DNA of 64,000 bases from AWTP1-13 sp963827545 (GCA_963827545.1 CAWHBI010000042.1:3112-67111), one strand, 5' to 3'; shown: positions 17,269 through 29,112, counted from the stretch's first letter. The notes: generated by a model from the sequence alone, not told the origin. Program-made: numbers and translations.

Positions 17269-19749
17269 TCAGCACGTTCCTCCAGCCAACTGTGTCAGGT
17301 AGCCCTTGATCGATTCCAAGTCGCGCAGGCTGACGTCCACCTGGTTGAACGGGATCTCGATGCCGGCCGCAGCGAGCGCCTTGAAGATGGCAACACGCAA
17401 GTCCGACTGCACGCCGCCGGCCTTGTCGATGTCGGGCAGCGAGACGCGCAGATTGAACAGAAGGGCGCTGTCGCCGAAATTCTCCAGCACGGCGCTGGGC
17501 GCCGGCGTGCGCAGAACCTGCGGATGATCCTCCGCACACTTTGTGAGGATGGCGAGCACCTGCTCGGGATCGGAATTGTAGCCGACGCCGATCTTGACGC
17601 TGACGGCGCCGAGCGAGTCGCGGTGCGTCCAGTTGAGCACGCGGCCGGTGATCAGCTCGGAGTTCGGCACGATCAGGCTGGCCCGGTCGAAGGTCTCGAT
17701 CTCGGTGGCGCGTACGCTGATGCGGCGCACGTGGCCCTGCTGGTCACCGACCACGATGCGGTCGCCGACCCTGATCGGGCGCTCGATCAGCAGGATGAGC
17801 CCCGAGACGAAGTTGTTGACGATGGATTGCAGGCCGAAGCCGATCCCGACCGACAGGGCGCCAGCAACGATGGCGAGGCTGGTGATGTCGAAGCCGGCAT
17901 AGGAGATCGCCAGCAGCGCGGCGAGCCCCATGCCGACATAGCCCACCACCGTGTCGATCGAATTGGCGATGCCGGGGTCCAGGCGCGACTGCGTCGCCCT
18001 TTCCCTCAGCCAGCGCTGGAACAGCCGTGTGGCAAACAGCAGCGCGATGAACAGCACGATGCCGGCCAGGATGCGCACCAGCGAGATCCGGAACTGGCCG
18101 ATCTCGATGCCGAACAGCAGCGACTTCAGCCAATCGCGGATGTCTGCACCCGAGAAGCCCCATTGCAGCATCAGGAACGGCAAGGCGCCGATCACCAGCG
18201 CGAAGGTCAAGGCAAGCTCGGTGAGACGCGTCAGCTGGCGGCGGCGGGGCGCGTCGAGGCCGAACCGCTGCTCGAGCAGTTCACCCACCGGCAGCCCGCG
18301 CTGGGGCGGCTCGCGGGTGACGGCGCGAATGGCCAGGTAGCCGAGCCAGGTGAGAAGCACGACGATACCGGTCAGCACCAGCTGCTGGGCAATGAAGCGC
18401 GCCAGCGCCACGTAGCCGAGCAGCGCCGTGGCAATGATGCTGATGGCGATCACCCAGAGCGGCAGCTTGAGCCAGCGCGGCGCATGCCGGGAGACTGGCG
18501 CCGGCGTCGCCGTGTCCTGCGGCGTGAAAGGCGTGAGCAGCAGGCCCATGAGGAGCGCGGCGAAGGCCGTGCTGGAGGCGAACGATTGCACCACGCTCAG
18601 CGTCAGCGGCACGAAGAAGGCCCGGCCTGCCTCCGTCAAGGCCCCGTCGAGGGCGTAGACCGCGGCAATGGCGCTGAGCAGCCGGGCGATGCGGCGTGCC
18701 GGCCCGTTTGCCACCGGCACCAGGCGCCATTGCGGCTCAGCCGGTGCCAGCACGGCCGACAGCAGCGCCGAGATGGCGGCGAAGACAAGCACGGCCTTCA
18801 GGATTCCGCCCCCTGCGCGGCCCCAGGGGGCATAGAGCAGTTCGAGCGCGTCGAGCCCGCCATACGCGAGCACGCTGGCTGCGACCAGGGGAAGGGCGCG
18901 CAGCGGCGCCACCCAGGTTACCGAGATGGCGCGCTCGAAGAAGGTGGGATGGGGCGGCTCGGCCTTGATGGCTCGCCGGTTGGTCCATCTCGAGACGGCA
19001 AATTTCAGGAGCGCATAGAGCAGCAAAGCACCGCCGACCAGCAAAGCGAGCTCGAAACTCTTCAGGTTTGCCCAGTAGCTCCAATCGTCGGCGAAGTATC
19101 TCAGTCGCAGCGTGACAGCGGGCCACTCGGAGACGATGTCGCGCCAGATGCCCGGCAGCAGTGGGCTCGGCAGCCGTTCCAGCAGGTTGCGGGTGAAGAG
19201 CGAGTGCCGCAGCACCGTGATCCGCTCGATCAGCTGGCGCGCGCGCACCCAGGTCAGCTCGCTCGACTTGATTGCGCCATCGTACGCGGCTGCCAGACCA
19301 GTCAGCCTTGCGCGCTCGGCGGCCATATCGGGAGCCTCGGCGGGCCCGTCTTTGGCGGGTGGCGGTCCGAGCTTCTCGATCTGCGACTTGACGGCGGCCA
19401 GTTGGGGTCTGAGCTGCTCCACCGTCTGCGTCGTGTCGGTCAGGATGTCTTCGACCTTGATGCGCAGGCCGCTGAGCTCTTCCTCCATCTCGGTGAAGTG
19501 CTGCAGCGCCTTCTCGGCCTCCGCCAGCGACGACGTCGTCTTGGTAAGGGTGGCGGCGACCTCGGGCGGCAGTGCGGAGTGCGGCGCAGGGGGCTGCTGG
19601 GCGGGCGGGGTCGACTTGGCCGTAGGCGTCGAGGGCGCGGGCTTGGGCGTTTGCGCCGCCGCGCTCATCATGCCCGCCAGCACAGCGGTGACCAGCAGGG
19701 CCGCAAGCAAGATCGGAAACGGTTTGCACTTGGGCGAGGAGATGCTCAT
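17269..19749 (-). CDS. Large mechanosensitive ion channel (DUF3772 + MscS)
   Basis: An 826-residue inner-membrane protein. It has an N-terminal signal (PILLAALLVTAVLAGMMSAA), a Pro/Ala linker and a periplasmic coiled-coil DUF3772-like region with LRIKVEDILTDTTQTVEQLR. About ten membrane segments follow, then the conserved MscS pore and beta domain (GALSVGIGFGLQSIVNNFVS, GLILLIERPIRVGDRIVV and the C-terminal alpha/beta domain). It belongs to the long MscS subgroup (MscK/YbiO/YjeP-like) that gates under osmotic downshock. Transcription converges with dksA. No partner gene is adjacent. Confidence 0.9.
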   Translation of the reverse strand: MSISSPKCKPFPILLAALLVTAVLAGMMSAAAQTPKPAPSTPTAKSTPPAQQPPAPHSALPPEVAATLTKTTSSLAEAEKALQHFTEMEEELSGLRIKVEDILTDTTQTVEQLRPQLAAVKSQIEKLGPPPAKDGPAEAPDMAAERARLTGLAAAYDGAIKSSELTWVRARQLIERITVLRHSLFTRNLLERLPSPLLPGIWRDIVSEWPAVTLRLRYFADDWSYWANLKSFELALLVGGALLLYALLKFAVSRWTNRRAIKAEPPHPTFFERAISVTWVAPLRALPLVAASVLAYGGLDALELLYAPWGRAGGGILKAVLVFAAISALLSAVLAPAEPQWRLVPVANGPARRIARLLSAIAAVYALDGALTEAGRAFFVPLTLSVVQSFASSTAFAALLMGLLLTPFTPQDTATPAPVSRHAPRWLKLPLWVIAISIIATALLGYVALARFIAQQLVLTGIVVLLTWLGYLAIRAVTREPPQRGLPVGELLEQRFGLDAPRRRQLTRLTELALTFALVIGALPFLMLQWGFSGADIRDWLKSLLFGIEIGQFRISLVRILAGIVLFIALLFATRLFQRWLRERATQSRLDPGIANSIDTVVGYVGMGLAALLAISYAGFDITSLAIVAGALSVGIGFGLQSIVNNFVSGLILLIERPIRVGDRIVVGDQQGHVRRISVRATEIETFDRASLIVPNSELITGRVLNWTHRDSLGAVSVKIGVGYNSDPEQVLAILTKCAEDHPQVLRTPAPSAVLENFGDSALLFNLRVSLPDIDKAGGVQSDLRVAIFKALAAAGIEIPFNQVDVSLRDLESIKGYLTQLAGGTC

Positions 19750-19904
19750 CGGGGGATTCTATAACGCGCCATTGTGCCCCCGATCAGGCATGCGGGGACA
19801 AACCTACCCGTGCTGTCGACACGCTCGAGCCCTGCGCGGCGCCCTCACTCTAGTGTGGTGATCGAGAAGGCCGCGCGGGCCGGGTGCGCGCAATGGTGAG
19901 CAGC

Positions 19905-20279
19905 TCATTCGTTGACGGCCTGGCCGAAACTGCGGGGCTTGCGGGTGAACACCGGCGGCGCCGGCTCCTGGCGCTCGCCTTGCATCGATTCCTCGTGCAC
20001 CCCGGGCGCGCTGATGCCGGTCTCGATCACGACGTCGACCGGGCCCCCGGTCATGATCAGGTGCTCCACATCGTCGCGCCGAATGAGCACCAGTTTGCGC
20101 CGGCTGTCGACGTTTGTCTGCTCCGTGACAGCAAGCCGCGGCTCGGGCCGAGGCGGGAAAAGCCAGGCGAGACTGAAGCTCATGTCGCCGGTCGTGTAGA
20201 CGCGATAGCCCCACAGCGCTGCAACGGCGGCGGAGACGAAGAAAACAAGGACAAAAAACGGCCAGAGGAGCGAAGACAT
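19905..20279 (-). CDS. FliO/MopB-like single-pass membrane protein
   Basis: A 124-residue protein with one N-terminal membrane helix (WPFFVLVFFVSAAVAALWGY) and a small cytoplasmic domain. The segment RKLVLIRRDDVEHLIMTGGP resembles the FliO signature (LVLIRRD then LLLIGGP). FliO helps assemble the flagellar type III export gate, but no flagellar genes are present here. In Hyphomicrobiales such stand-alone FliO-like proteins occur outside flagellar loci, and their role is unclear. It diverges from cckA. The assignment rests on one motif plus topology. Confidence 0.68.
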   Translation of the reverse strand: MSSLLWPFFVLVFFVSAAVAALWGYRVYTTGDMSFSLAWLFPPRPEPRLAVTEQTNVDSRRKLVLIRRDDVEHLIMTGGPVDVVIETGISAPGVHEESMQGERQEPAPPVFTRKPRSFGQAVNE

Positions 20280-20621
20280 ATCTCAGGCATCCCTGCGAAT
20301 CGTTGCGGGCGACAGTGCGCTTTATTCATGGGCTGACCAAGCACGAGTGCCCGGGCAGCCGAAGGCGACATCCCGAGGTTGCGGTTCTCCCCGATGGGGC
20401 TCCGGGTCGCCCGCGTCCTTCATCGCATCTTAACCCTATTGACGGCTTTCTTGAAGGGCGAAGGCCCCCCGGCCGCCCAGCGGAGAGAGGCAGGTCCCTC
20501 CGCAAAGGCAATCGTTGGCGTGTTTGGCACTGGCTCCGGTTTGTACATGCGTCCAGATTTCGGTTCACTGCTGCAGGCGCTGCAAGCTTGGTTTCCGCAG
20601 AATCAGCTAAGGTTTTGCGGC

Positions 20622-23138
20622 ATGGCGGAAATCAAGGGATTGCACGAGGCGGCGCCGCCCGTTGGCTCTGTTGCCCACGCGCACGGCGCGAGCGGAGTTT
20701 TCGCTGTCGCGGGGTTCGTGGCTGTGGCCGCGTTCGGCGCGATGGCGTTGCATGCCTTCGGGCTCGTGGAGCCCGTCATGCTCGGGCTGCTGGCGCTGCT
20801 GGCTGTGGCTGGCGCGTTCCTCGTGTTCGGCTTGCTGTCGGGCTTCCTGCGTGTCAGCGAGCGCTCGGCCGAGGCCGAGATGGTCAAGATCGTCACCGAT
20901 GGCCTCGCTGACGGGCTGCAAATCGTCAGCCAGACCGGCGCCGTCCTCTATCGCAATCGGGCGCTGCAGCGTCTCACGAGCACGCGGTCGGGCGGACACG
21001 CGACGCTGGAGGAGCTGTTTGCCGTAGAGCCCCAGTCGGTGGAAGCCTTCTATCGGTTGAACCGTGCCGCCGAGCGTGGCGAGCCGCGCGAGGAGGAGTT
21101 CTACGTTCGCTGCGGTCCCCTGGCGGGCTTGGGCGGTCGCTGGCTCCAGGTCTCGGTCCGGCCGTTCCCGGCGCTGGCGGGCCGCCGCAGTCAGGGTGCG
21201 TTGACCTTGTGGCAGCTCTCCGACGTGACACGCGAGCGCACGCGCGAAATCGAAGCCGTGACCGGCCTCAGGGCAACGCTGTCGTTCTACGATGGTCTCC
21301 CGCAGGGCCTGTTCGCAGCGGCTGTCGATGGACGCATCGTGCACCTCAACAGCACGCTCGCTCAATGGCTGGCGTTGCGGCCGGAATCGGGCAGGCCGCT
21401 CACGCTTGCGGATATCGTGTCGGCGGACGGTGCGGCGCTGATCCGCGCCGCTGGCCGCGCCGGACGCGTCACCAGGCTCGAACTCGACCTGCTGCGCGAG
21501 GATGGCCGCGTATTCCCTGCCCACCTCGTTTGCCGCGGTCACGGGGCCCGCGGCATCGTCTCCATCCTGGTCCTCGACCGGACTTCCGAGGGCCAGCCCG
21601 ACCGGGCTCGCGCGGGGCGTGAGGCGCATCTGACGCGGCTCATGGAGGCGGCACCCTTCGGCATCGCTGTCGTCGAGGGGGATGGCTGCATCGCCAGCTC
21701 CAATGCCGCGTTCATGCGCATGTTCTTCACGGAGGGGCGCGGCGCGCCTCAGAGCGTTGCCGACCTCGTTGCCGACACCGACGAGCGCGCGAGTGGCGAA
21801 CTGGCCAAAGCGCTGCACCGCGCGTATTCGGGCCGGGCTGGCGCCGGCCCCGTCGAGATCTTCTTCGGCCCACACCGCGAGTTCGCGCGCCGCGTCTACG
21901 TGAGCCCGCTTGGAACCGGTACCAGGGCGCACACAGGTGCCGTCCTCTATGCCATCGATGCCACCGAGCAGAAGGCGCTGGAGCTGAAATTCGCCCACAG
22001 CCACAAGATGGAAGCCGTGGGGCAGCTGGCCGGCGGCGTCGCGCACGACTTCAACAACGTGCTGACCGCCATCATCGGCTTCTCCGATCTGCTGCTGCAG
22101 ACGCACCGCCCGACCGATCCCGCCTATCGCGACATCATGAACATCAAGAGCAGCGCCAACCGCGCCGCGGGGCTGGTGCGCCAGCTGCTCGCCTATTCGC
22201 GCCGGCAGACGCTGCAGGCCGAGGTGCTGGAGCTTGGCGAGCTGCTCACCGACCTCTCCGCTCTGCTCAACAAGGCGCTGGGCGAGAGGGTGACGCTCAA
22301 GATCCTGCCCGGCCGCGACCTCTGGCACGTGAAGGCAGACAAGACCCAGTTCGAGCATGTCATCATCAACCTGGCTGTCAACGCCAAGGATGCCATGCCC
22401 GACGGCGGCTGCCTCACCATCCGCACGCGCAACGTTTCCGAGCGCGAAAGCCTGAAGCTCGCCAATCTCGGCATCACCGCCGGCGAATACCTGCTGGTCG
22501 AGGTGGAGGACACGGGCATCGGCATTCCGCCGGACGTGATCGGCCGCATCTTCGAGCCGTTCTTCACCACCAAGGAGGTCGGCAAGGGCACCGGGCTCGG
22601 CCTCTCCACCGTTTACGGCATCGTCAAGCAGACCGGCGGCTATATCTTCGTCGACAGCGAGGTCGGCAGGGGCACGACGTTCCGCGTCTACCTGCCGCGC
22701 TACATCGTCGAGAACGAGGAGGAGCTGCCCCAGCGCGTCAAGAAGTCGGAACCCACGCGCGACCTGACCGGCACCGGCCGCGTCCTGCTCGTGGAGGACG
22801 AGGACGTGGTGCGCAATTTTGCGGTACGCGCGCTTTCGCGTCAGGGCTACGAGGTGCTGGAAGCCGGCACCGGCATGGAGGCGCTCGAGGTGATGCGGCG
22901 CGAGAATCATCGGGTCGACATCGTCGTCAGCGACGTCATCATGCCCGAGATGGACGGGCCGACGCTTCTGAAGGAGCTGCGCAAGACCAACCCGGGGCTC
23001 AAGTTCATCTTCGTCTCGGGCTACCCCGACGACGCCTTCAAGAAGAGTCTGGACGACGATCAGGAGTATGCTTTCCTGCCCAAGCCCTTCACGCTGCCGC
23101 AGCTCGCCGCCAAGGTGAAGGAGCAGCTGGGGCGCTGA
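20622..23138 (+). CDS. cckA: Hybrid sensor histidine kinase CckA
   Basis: An 838-residue protein from the chosen start MAEIKGLHEAA. Two membrane helices (FAVAGFVAVAAFGAMALHAF and MLGLLALLAVAGAFLVFGLL) are followed by two or three PAS-like domains. HisKA comes next with phospho-His475 (GGVAHDFNNVLTAIIGF), then HATPase_c (NAKDAMPDGG, DTGIGIPPD, GLGLSTVYGIVKQTGGY) and a C-terminal receiver with Asp771 (VSDVIMPEMDGP). CckA feeds phosphate through ChpT to CtrA in the alphaproteobacterial cell-cycle phosphorelay. ATGs at 20379 and 20547 would extend the protein, and the start is not certain. Position next to recA is a familiar arrangement in this order. Confidence 0.9.
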   Translation: MAEIKGLHEAAPPVGSVAHAHGASGVFAVAGFVAVAAFGAMALHAFGLVEPVMLGLLALLAVAGAFLVFGLLSGFLRVSERSAEAEMVKIVTDGLADGLQIVSQTGAVLYRNRALQRLTSTRSGGHATLEELFAVEPQSVEAFYRLNRAAERGEPREEEFYVRCGPLAGLGGRWLQVSVRPFPALAGRRSQGALTLWQLSDVTRERTREIEAVTGLRATLSFYDGLPQGLFAAAVDGRIVHLNSTLAQWLALRPESGRPLTLADIVSADGAALIRAAGRAGRVTRLELDLLREDGRVFPAHLVCRGHGARGIVSILVLDRTSEGQPDRARAGREAHLTRLMEAAPFGIAVVEGDGCIASSNAAFMRMFFTEGRGAPQSVADLVADTDERASGELAKALHRAYSGRAGAGPVEIFFGPHREFARRVYVSPLGTGTRAHTGAVLYAIDATEQKALELKFAHSHKMEAVGQLAGGVAHDFNNVLTAIIGFSDLLLQTHRPTDPAYRDIMNIKSSANRAAGLVRQLLAYSRRQTLQAEVLELGELLTDLSALLNKALGERVTLKILPGRDLWHVKADKTQFEHVIINLAVNAKDAMPDGGCLTIRTRNVSERESLKLANLGITAGEYLLVEVEDTGIGIPPDVIGRIFEPFFTTKEVGKGTGLGLSTVYGIVKQTGGYIFVDSEVGRGTTFRVYLPRYIVENEEELPQRVKKSEPTRDLTGTGRVLLVEDEDVVRNFAVRALSRQGYEVLEAGTGMEALEVMRRENHRVDIVVSDVIMPEMDGPTLLKELRKTNPGLKFIFVSGYPDDAFKKSLDDDQEYAFLPKPFTLPQLAAKVKEQLGR

Positions 23139-23211
23139 TGCGGTCGATGTGACCGCTCCGGTCCCCTTCGCCACGACTCTTCCACTTGTTTTACTTCTCC
23201 AACACCATCAG

Positions 23212-23436
23212 CCCCGCCGGCAATCGCCGGCGAGGGGTGCGACGGGTACGCGGGTGCCTTGTCGGCAACCGCGGGGCCTTGCGGCCCCAGGAGGCCGTGA
23301 GACCTCCTCGGGACCCTTGCGGGTCCTCAGGGACCTCGCGGTCCCGGGGGTTGCCTTACGGCACCCGCGTGCGGCGATTTGTGTCCCGCTGCAAGCTTTG
23401 GCGTCCCGCTCGCCCAATGAGAGCTTCACGGTTGGC
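23212..23436 (-). ncRNA. Candidate structured RNA: chain of GC-rich hairpins with GNRA-type loops
   Basis: Read on the minus strand, this region folds into a chain of short perfect stems. They are GGGACC/GGTCCC (loop GCGA), GGACCC/GGGTCC (GCAA), AGGAGG/CCTCCT, GGGGCC/GGCCCC (GCAA), TGCC/GGCA (GTAA) and GCCGGC/GCCGGC (GATT). An alternative outer helix pairs plus-strand ACGCGGGTGCC (23248-23258) with GGCACCCGCGT (23360-23370). The closing tetraloops are GNRA only on the minus strand, which argues for a minus-strand RNA. The 5' part (23371-23436) carries a GCTC/GAGC hairpin. It resembles HEARO/omega-type RNAs of IscB elements in general layout, but that is a guess, and no nuclease gene is nearby. 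Confidence 0.4.
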
Positions 23437-23719
23437 CTTGAGCCTTGTGGGCGGTCGCCGGCTCGGCGCCCATTGCTGGTGCTCTGCCGGAAACGGTCGC
23501 AGCGGGCCTCCTGGATCTCGAGCCATCCGAGCCTCTCCTTCCAGGCGCCGGTCGCTTGCACGTGAAGGACGGATGCGCATTTCACGTCCCGTCGCAACAA
23601 GCGACGCGCGCATCATCACACGGCGCGGCGAGAGCGGGGATAAGCCTCGCTTCGTGCAACGAGTCCGGATGGTAAATTGCGATGGGCTTGGTGCTCGCGA
23701 TGCGTTCTCGACACTGCCA

Positions 23720-23748
23720 TTGCCATGCGAGAACAAAACGTGTACATT
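23720..23748 (+). promoter_or_regulatory. recA promoter with overlapping SOS (LexA) box
   Basis: A sigma70-like promoter is visible: TTGCCA at 23720-23725 and TACATT at 23743-23748, with a 17-bp spacer. Inside the spacer lies GAAC-N7-GTAC (23731-23745). This differs by one base from the alphaproteobacterial LexA consensus GAAC-N7-GAAC. LexA bound here would block the promoter, giving damage-inducible recA. The start codon is about 60 bp downstream. Confidence 0.7.
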
Positions 23749-23809
23749 GTTTGCAACAGAGAGTCGCGTTTTGCCTCCATCTGCAACTCGTGAAATAAGG
23801 GGTTTTCCC

Positions 23810-24964
23810 ATGGAAAAGCCGCAGCTCCGTGTGGTCGAAGGGGGTAGCATGGACAAGCAGAAGGCGCTCGAGGCCGCGCTCGCCCAGATCGACAAGCTCC
23901 ATGGCAAGGGCTCGATCATGCGGCTCGGCGCCAATGACCGCATCATGGACGTGGAGGCCATTTCCACGGGCTCGCTTGGCCTCGACATCGCGCTCGGCAT
24001 CGGCGGCCTGCCGCGCGGCCGTGTCGTTGAAATCTACGGTCCGGAGTCTTCGGGCAAGACCACGCTGGCCCTGCAAGTGGTAGCGGAAGCGCAGAAGAAG
24101 GGCGGCATCGGCGCCTTTGTGGATGCCGAGCACGCGCTCGATCCGGTCTATGCCAGGAAGCTCGGCGTCAAGGTCGAGGACCTCCTGATCTCGCAGCCGG
24201 ACGCCGGCGAGCAGGCGCTCGAGATCGCCGACACGCTGGTGCGCTCCGGCGCCATCGACGTGCTGGTGGTCGACTCGGTCGCCGCCCTCACGCCCAAGGC
24301 GGAGCTCGAGGGCGAGATGGGCGACATGCAGCCCGGCATGCAGGCGCGCCTCATGAGCAAGGCCCTGCGCAAGCTCACCGCGTCCATCTCCAAGTCCAAG
24401 TGCATGGTGATCTTCATCAACCAGATCCGCATGAAGATCGGCATCATGTTCGGCAACCCGGAGACCACCCCAGGCGGCAACGCGCTCAAATTCTATGCTT
24501 CCGTGCGCCTCGACATCCGCCGCATCGGCCAGATCAAGGAGCGCGAGGAGGTTGTGGGCAACCAGACACGCGTCAAGGTGGTCAAGAACAAGGTCGCCCC
24601 GCCCTTCAAGCAGGTCGAGTTCGACATCATGTACGGGGAGGGAATCTCCAAGACCGGCGAGCTGGTCGACCTCGGCGTCAAGGCTGGCATCGTCGAGAAG
24701 GCGGGCGCCTGGTTCTCCTACAACGGCGAGCGCATCGGCCAGGGCCGCGAGAACACCAAGGCCTTCCTCAAGGAGCACCCCAAGCTCGCCACCGAGATCG
24801 AGAAGGCCATCCGCCAGAACGCCGGCTTGATCGTAGACCAGATGCTGCAGGCCCCACCCGAAGGCGACGAGGCCAAGGACGCCGAGGGAGGCCCCGACGA
24901 ATTCATGGTGGACGAGCCCGAGGCCGAGACCGCCGGCAAGAAGGGCGCCCGCGCCAAGCGGTAG
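23810..24964 (+). CDS. recA: Recombinase RecA
   Basis: A 384-residue RecA. Walker A is GPESSGKT (residues 77-84), with the family segments MRLGANDRIMDVEAISTGSL, VDSVAALTPKAELEGEMGD and INQIRMKIGIMFGNPETTPG. The C-terminus is acidic with a final basic patch. RecA forms filaments on single-stranded DNA, drives homologous recombination and triggers LexA self-cleavage. The start at 23810 (MEKPQLRVVEG) matches the usual alphaproteobacterial N-terminus and has AAGGGG upstream. A second ATG at 23849 also has a good site but would remove conserved residues. Expression is probably LexA-controlled through the box at 23731. Confidence 0.98.
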   Translation: MEKPQLRVVEGGSMDKQKALEAALAQIDKLHGKGSIMRLGANDRIMDVEAISTGSLGLDIALGIGGLPRGRVVEIYGPESSGKTTLALQVVAEAQKKGGIGAFVDAEHALDPVYARKLGVKVEDLLISQPDAGEQALEIADTLVRSGAIDVLVVDSVAALTPKAELEGEMGDMQPGMQARLMSKALRKLTASISKSKCMVIFINQIRMKIGIMFGNPETTPGGNALKFYASVRLDIRRIGQIKEREEVVGNQTRVKVVKNKVAPPFKQVEFDIMYGEGISKTGELVDLGVKAGIVEKAGAWFSYNGERIGQGRENTKAFLKEHPKLATEIEKAIRQNAGLIVDQMLQAPPEGDEAKDAEGGPDEFMVDEPEAETAGKKGARAKR

Positions 24965-25100
24965 ACGTCACCCACCGGAAAACAAGGCATGCTTGCTGGG
25001 GTGTGCGTCAGCACTCCCGGCCCAGGTGGCGCTGTGGGCGAGACGGCACGGGGGCCGCTGTAGTCGACTGATCCTGTGATACTATCAGTAGTAGCATTGC

Positions 25101-25346
25101 ATGAGCCGCCGTGCTAAGCTTTTTGAAACTTTGCGCTCGAACCCGAAGGATGTGCGGGTTGCCGACGCGTGCAAGATGGCCGAGCTCTTGGGCTTTGAGG
25201 AGAAGGGCGGCAAGGGACGGCATCGGGTGTTCGCGAGGGCCGGAGAGATGACGATCCTCAACTTTCAGGAGCGAGGCGATGGAAGGATCCCGACCTATCA
25301 GGCGAAGCAACTGATCGCGATGGTGGAGAAGTACGGCGAGCCATGA
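25101..25346 (+). CDS. hicA: HicA-like toxin (type II toxin-antitoxin)
   Basis: An 81-residue protein of the HicA mRNA-interferase fold. Conserved features are the N-terminal helix KLFETLRSNPKDVRVADACK, then LLGFEEKGGKGRHRVFAR with the catalytic histidine, and the C-terminal YQAKQLIAMVEKYGEP. HicA cleaves mRNA and is neutralised by HicB. The stop overlaps the hicB start (ATGA), the classic hicA-hicB arrangement. An extended -10-like TGATACTAT lies about 20 bp before the ATG, so the leader is short. The module lies between recA and alaS and looks like an accessory insertion in a housekeeping region. Confidence 0.82.
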   Translation: MSRRAKLFETLRSNPKDVRVADACKMAELLGFEEKGGKGRHRVFARAGEMTILNFQERGDGRIPTYQAKQLIAMVEKYGEP

Positions 25347-25747
25347 GCGAGACGCGTCGATACCCCGCTCAGGTGCACTGGAGCGATGACGATGACGGGT
25401 TCATCGCCATAGCCTCCGACCTGCCCGGCTGCTCGGCTTTCGGCAAGACGCAGGAACGCGCGCTGGTGGAGCTGCAGGACGCCATTGCGGCGTGGATCGA
25501 GGCGGCAAAGGCGGTTGGCAACGTGGTGCCCGAGCCGTCGCCGCTGCCTGCGGTTTGCGCCTACAGCGGCAAGATCCTGGTGCGCATGACGCGCGAGCTG
25601 CACGGCCAGCTTGCCCAAGCCGCAAAGAACGAGGGCGTCAGCCTCAACCAGTACATCAACCAGGTTCTGGCGATGGCGATGGGCCGCAGGACAGCACAGC
25701 AGCACCAGTCGAAACCGAGGTCGGCCGCGTCGGCGCTGGCGAAGTGA
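25343..25747 (+). CDS. hicB: HicB-like antitoxin
   Basis: A 134-residue antitoxin. The N-terminal HicB fold (YPAQVHWSDDDDGFIAIASD, LPGCSAFGKTQERALVELQD) binds and masks HicA. The C-terminal ribbon-helix-helix DNA-binding part (LVRMTRELHGQLAQAAKNEG, VSLNQYINQVLAMAMG) likely represses the hicAB promoter. Translation is coupled to hicA by a four-base overlap. The last 20 residues are low-complexity. It is a standard pair; no feature suggests inactivation. Confidence 0.88.
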   Translation: MSETRRYPAQVHWSDDDDGFIAIASDLPGCSAFGKTQERALVELQDAIAAWIEAAKAVGNVVPEPSPLPAVCAYSGKILVRMTRELHGQLAQAAKNEGVSLNQYINQVLAMAMGRRTAQQHQSKPRSAASALAK

Positions 25748-25947
25748 ACAGGGTCGCGGTGCTGCGGCAGGGCTTCTGCGCAGGCGGTATGCCCCCCAGG
25801 TGAGGTAAGGCGATCGGCTCGGCTTCAGGATCGCCATGGCCGTAGGCCGGGATAACCGCGTGGCCCCATACGCAAATCCACCCCCCTTTGTGGACACGTG
25901 GGACCCACATAGCTAGAAGAACCAGCGGCAATTCCCGTGAGCACACA

Positions 25948-28676
<2,729 letters not shown>

Positions 28677-28707
28677 GAGCAAGGTGTCACTCCGGAGTCG
28701 ACAATCG

Positions 28708-29112
28708 ATGCCACGCATATGCCACGCGGCAGGCCTGTTCATGGCTTGTGTCACCCTCGCCGGCGCGGCTGGCCCCGCCATTGCCGCCGAATTGTGCGGC
28801 AGGCCCCAGGAGACCCCGGAGGCCATGTTCGAGCGCCTGACCAAAACCGAGAAGCTCGGCGAGAACTTTCGCGACAAGAGCTACGTGGCGCTGAATGACG
28901 CTGCCAAGGGCACGGTGTGGACCTTCACGGTCCCTGGCCACCCGGCGCACCCCTCCGTCGTCTGCCGCCGGCCAGTGCAGGACGGGGCCCAGATGCGCCT
29001 GGAGATGAACGTGCAGTGCAACGCCCCGGAGGCCGAGTGCCAGAAGCTGGTGCGCGGCTTCCAGGAGCTGAACCAGCGCATGCTCAGGGAGACGGAGAAG
29101 CAGAAGAAGTGA
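28708..29112 (+). CDS. Hypothetical small secreted protein
   Basis: A 134-residue protein with a signal peptide (AAGLFMACVTLAGAAGPAIA, cleavage before AELCG). The mature part of about 110 residues has three or four cysteines (LCGRPQ, VVCRRP, VQCNAPEAECQ) and a Lys/Glu-rich C-terminal helix. It is probably periplasmic. No named family was recognised. It starts 31 bp after alaS and may be carried on the same transcript. Confidence 0.7.
   Translation: MPRICHAAGLFMACVTLAGAAGPAIAAELCGRPQETPEAMFERLTKTEKLGENFRDKSYVALNDAAKGTVWTFTVPGHPAHPSVVCRRPVQDGAQMRLEMNVQCNAPEAECQKLVRGFQELNQRMLRETEKQKK

Noticed and set aside
16537..19764. 1075-codon plus-strand open frame over the MscS gene
   Set aside because: The first part is dksA read out of frame and the rest is antisense to a clear MscS protein; composition is unlike a protein.
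20607..23174. 855-codon open frame antisense to cckA
   Set aside because: It is His/Gln/Leu-rich low-quality sequence, a GC-driven mirror of the cckA coding frame, with no domain.
23208..23600. 130-codon minus-strand frame over the structured element
   Set aside because: It crosses all the hairpins and has no domain; the palindromes explain the sequence better.
23139..23809. RNase P RNA or tmRNA in the cckA-recA gap
   Set aside because: The RNase P signature GAGGAAAGTCC and a tmRNA-like end were not found on either strand; the fold is a chain of simple hairpins.
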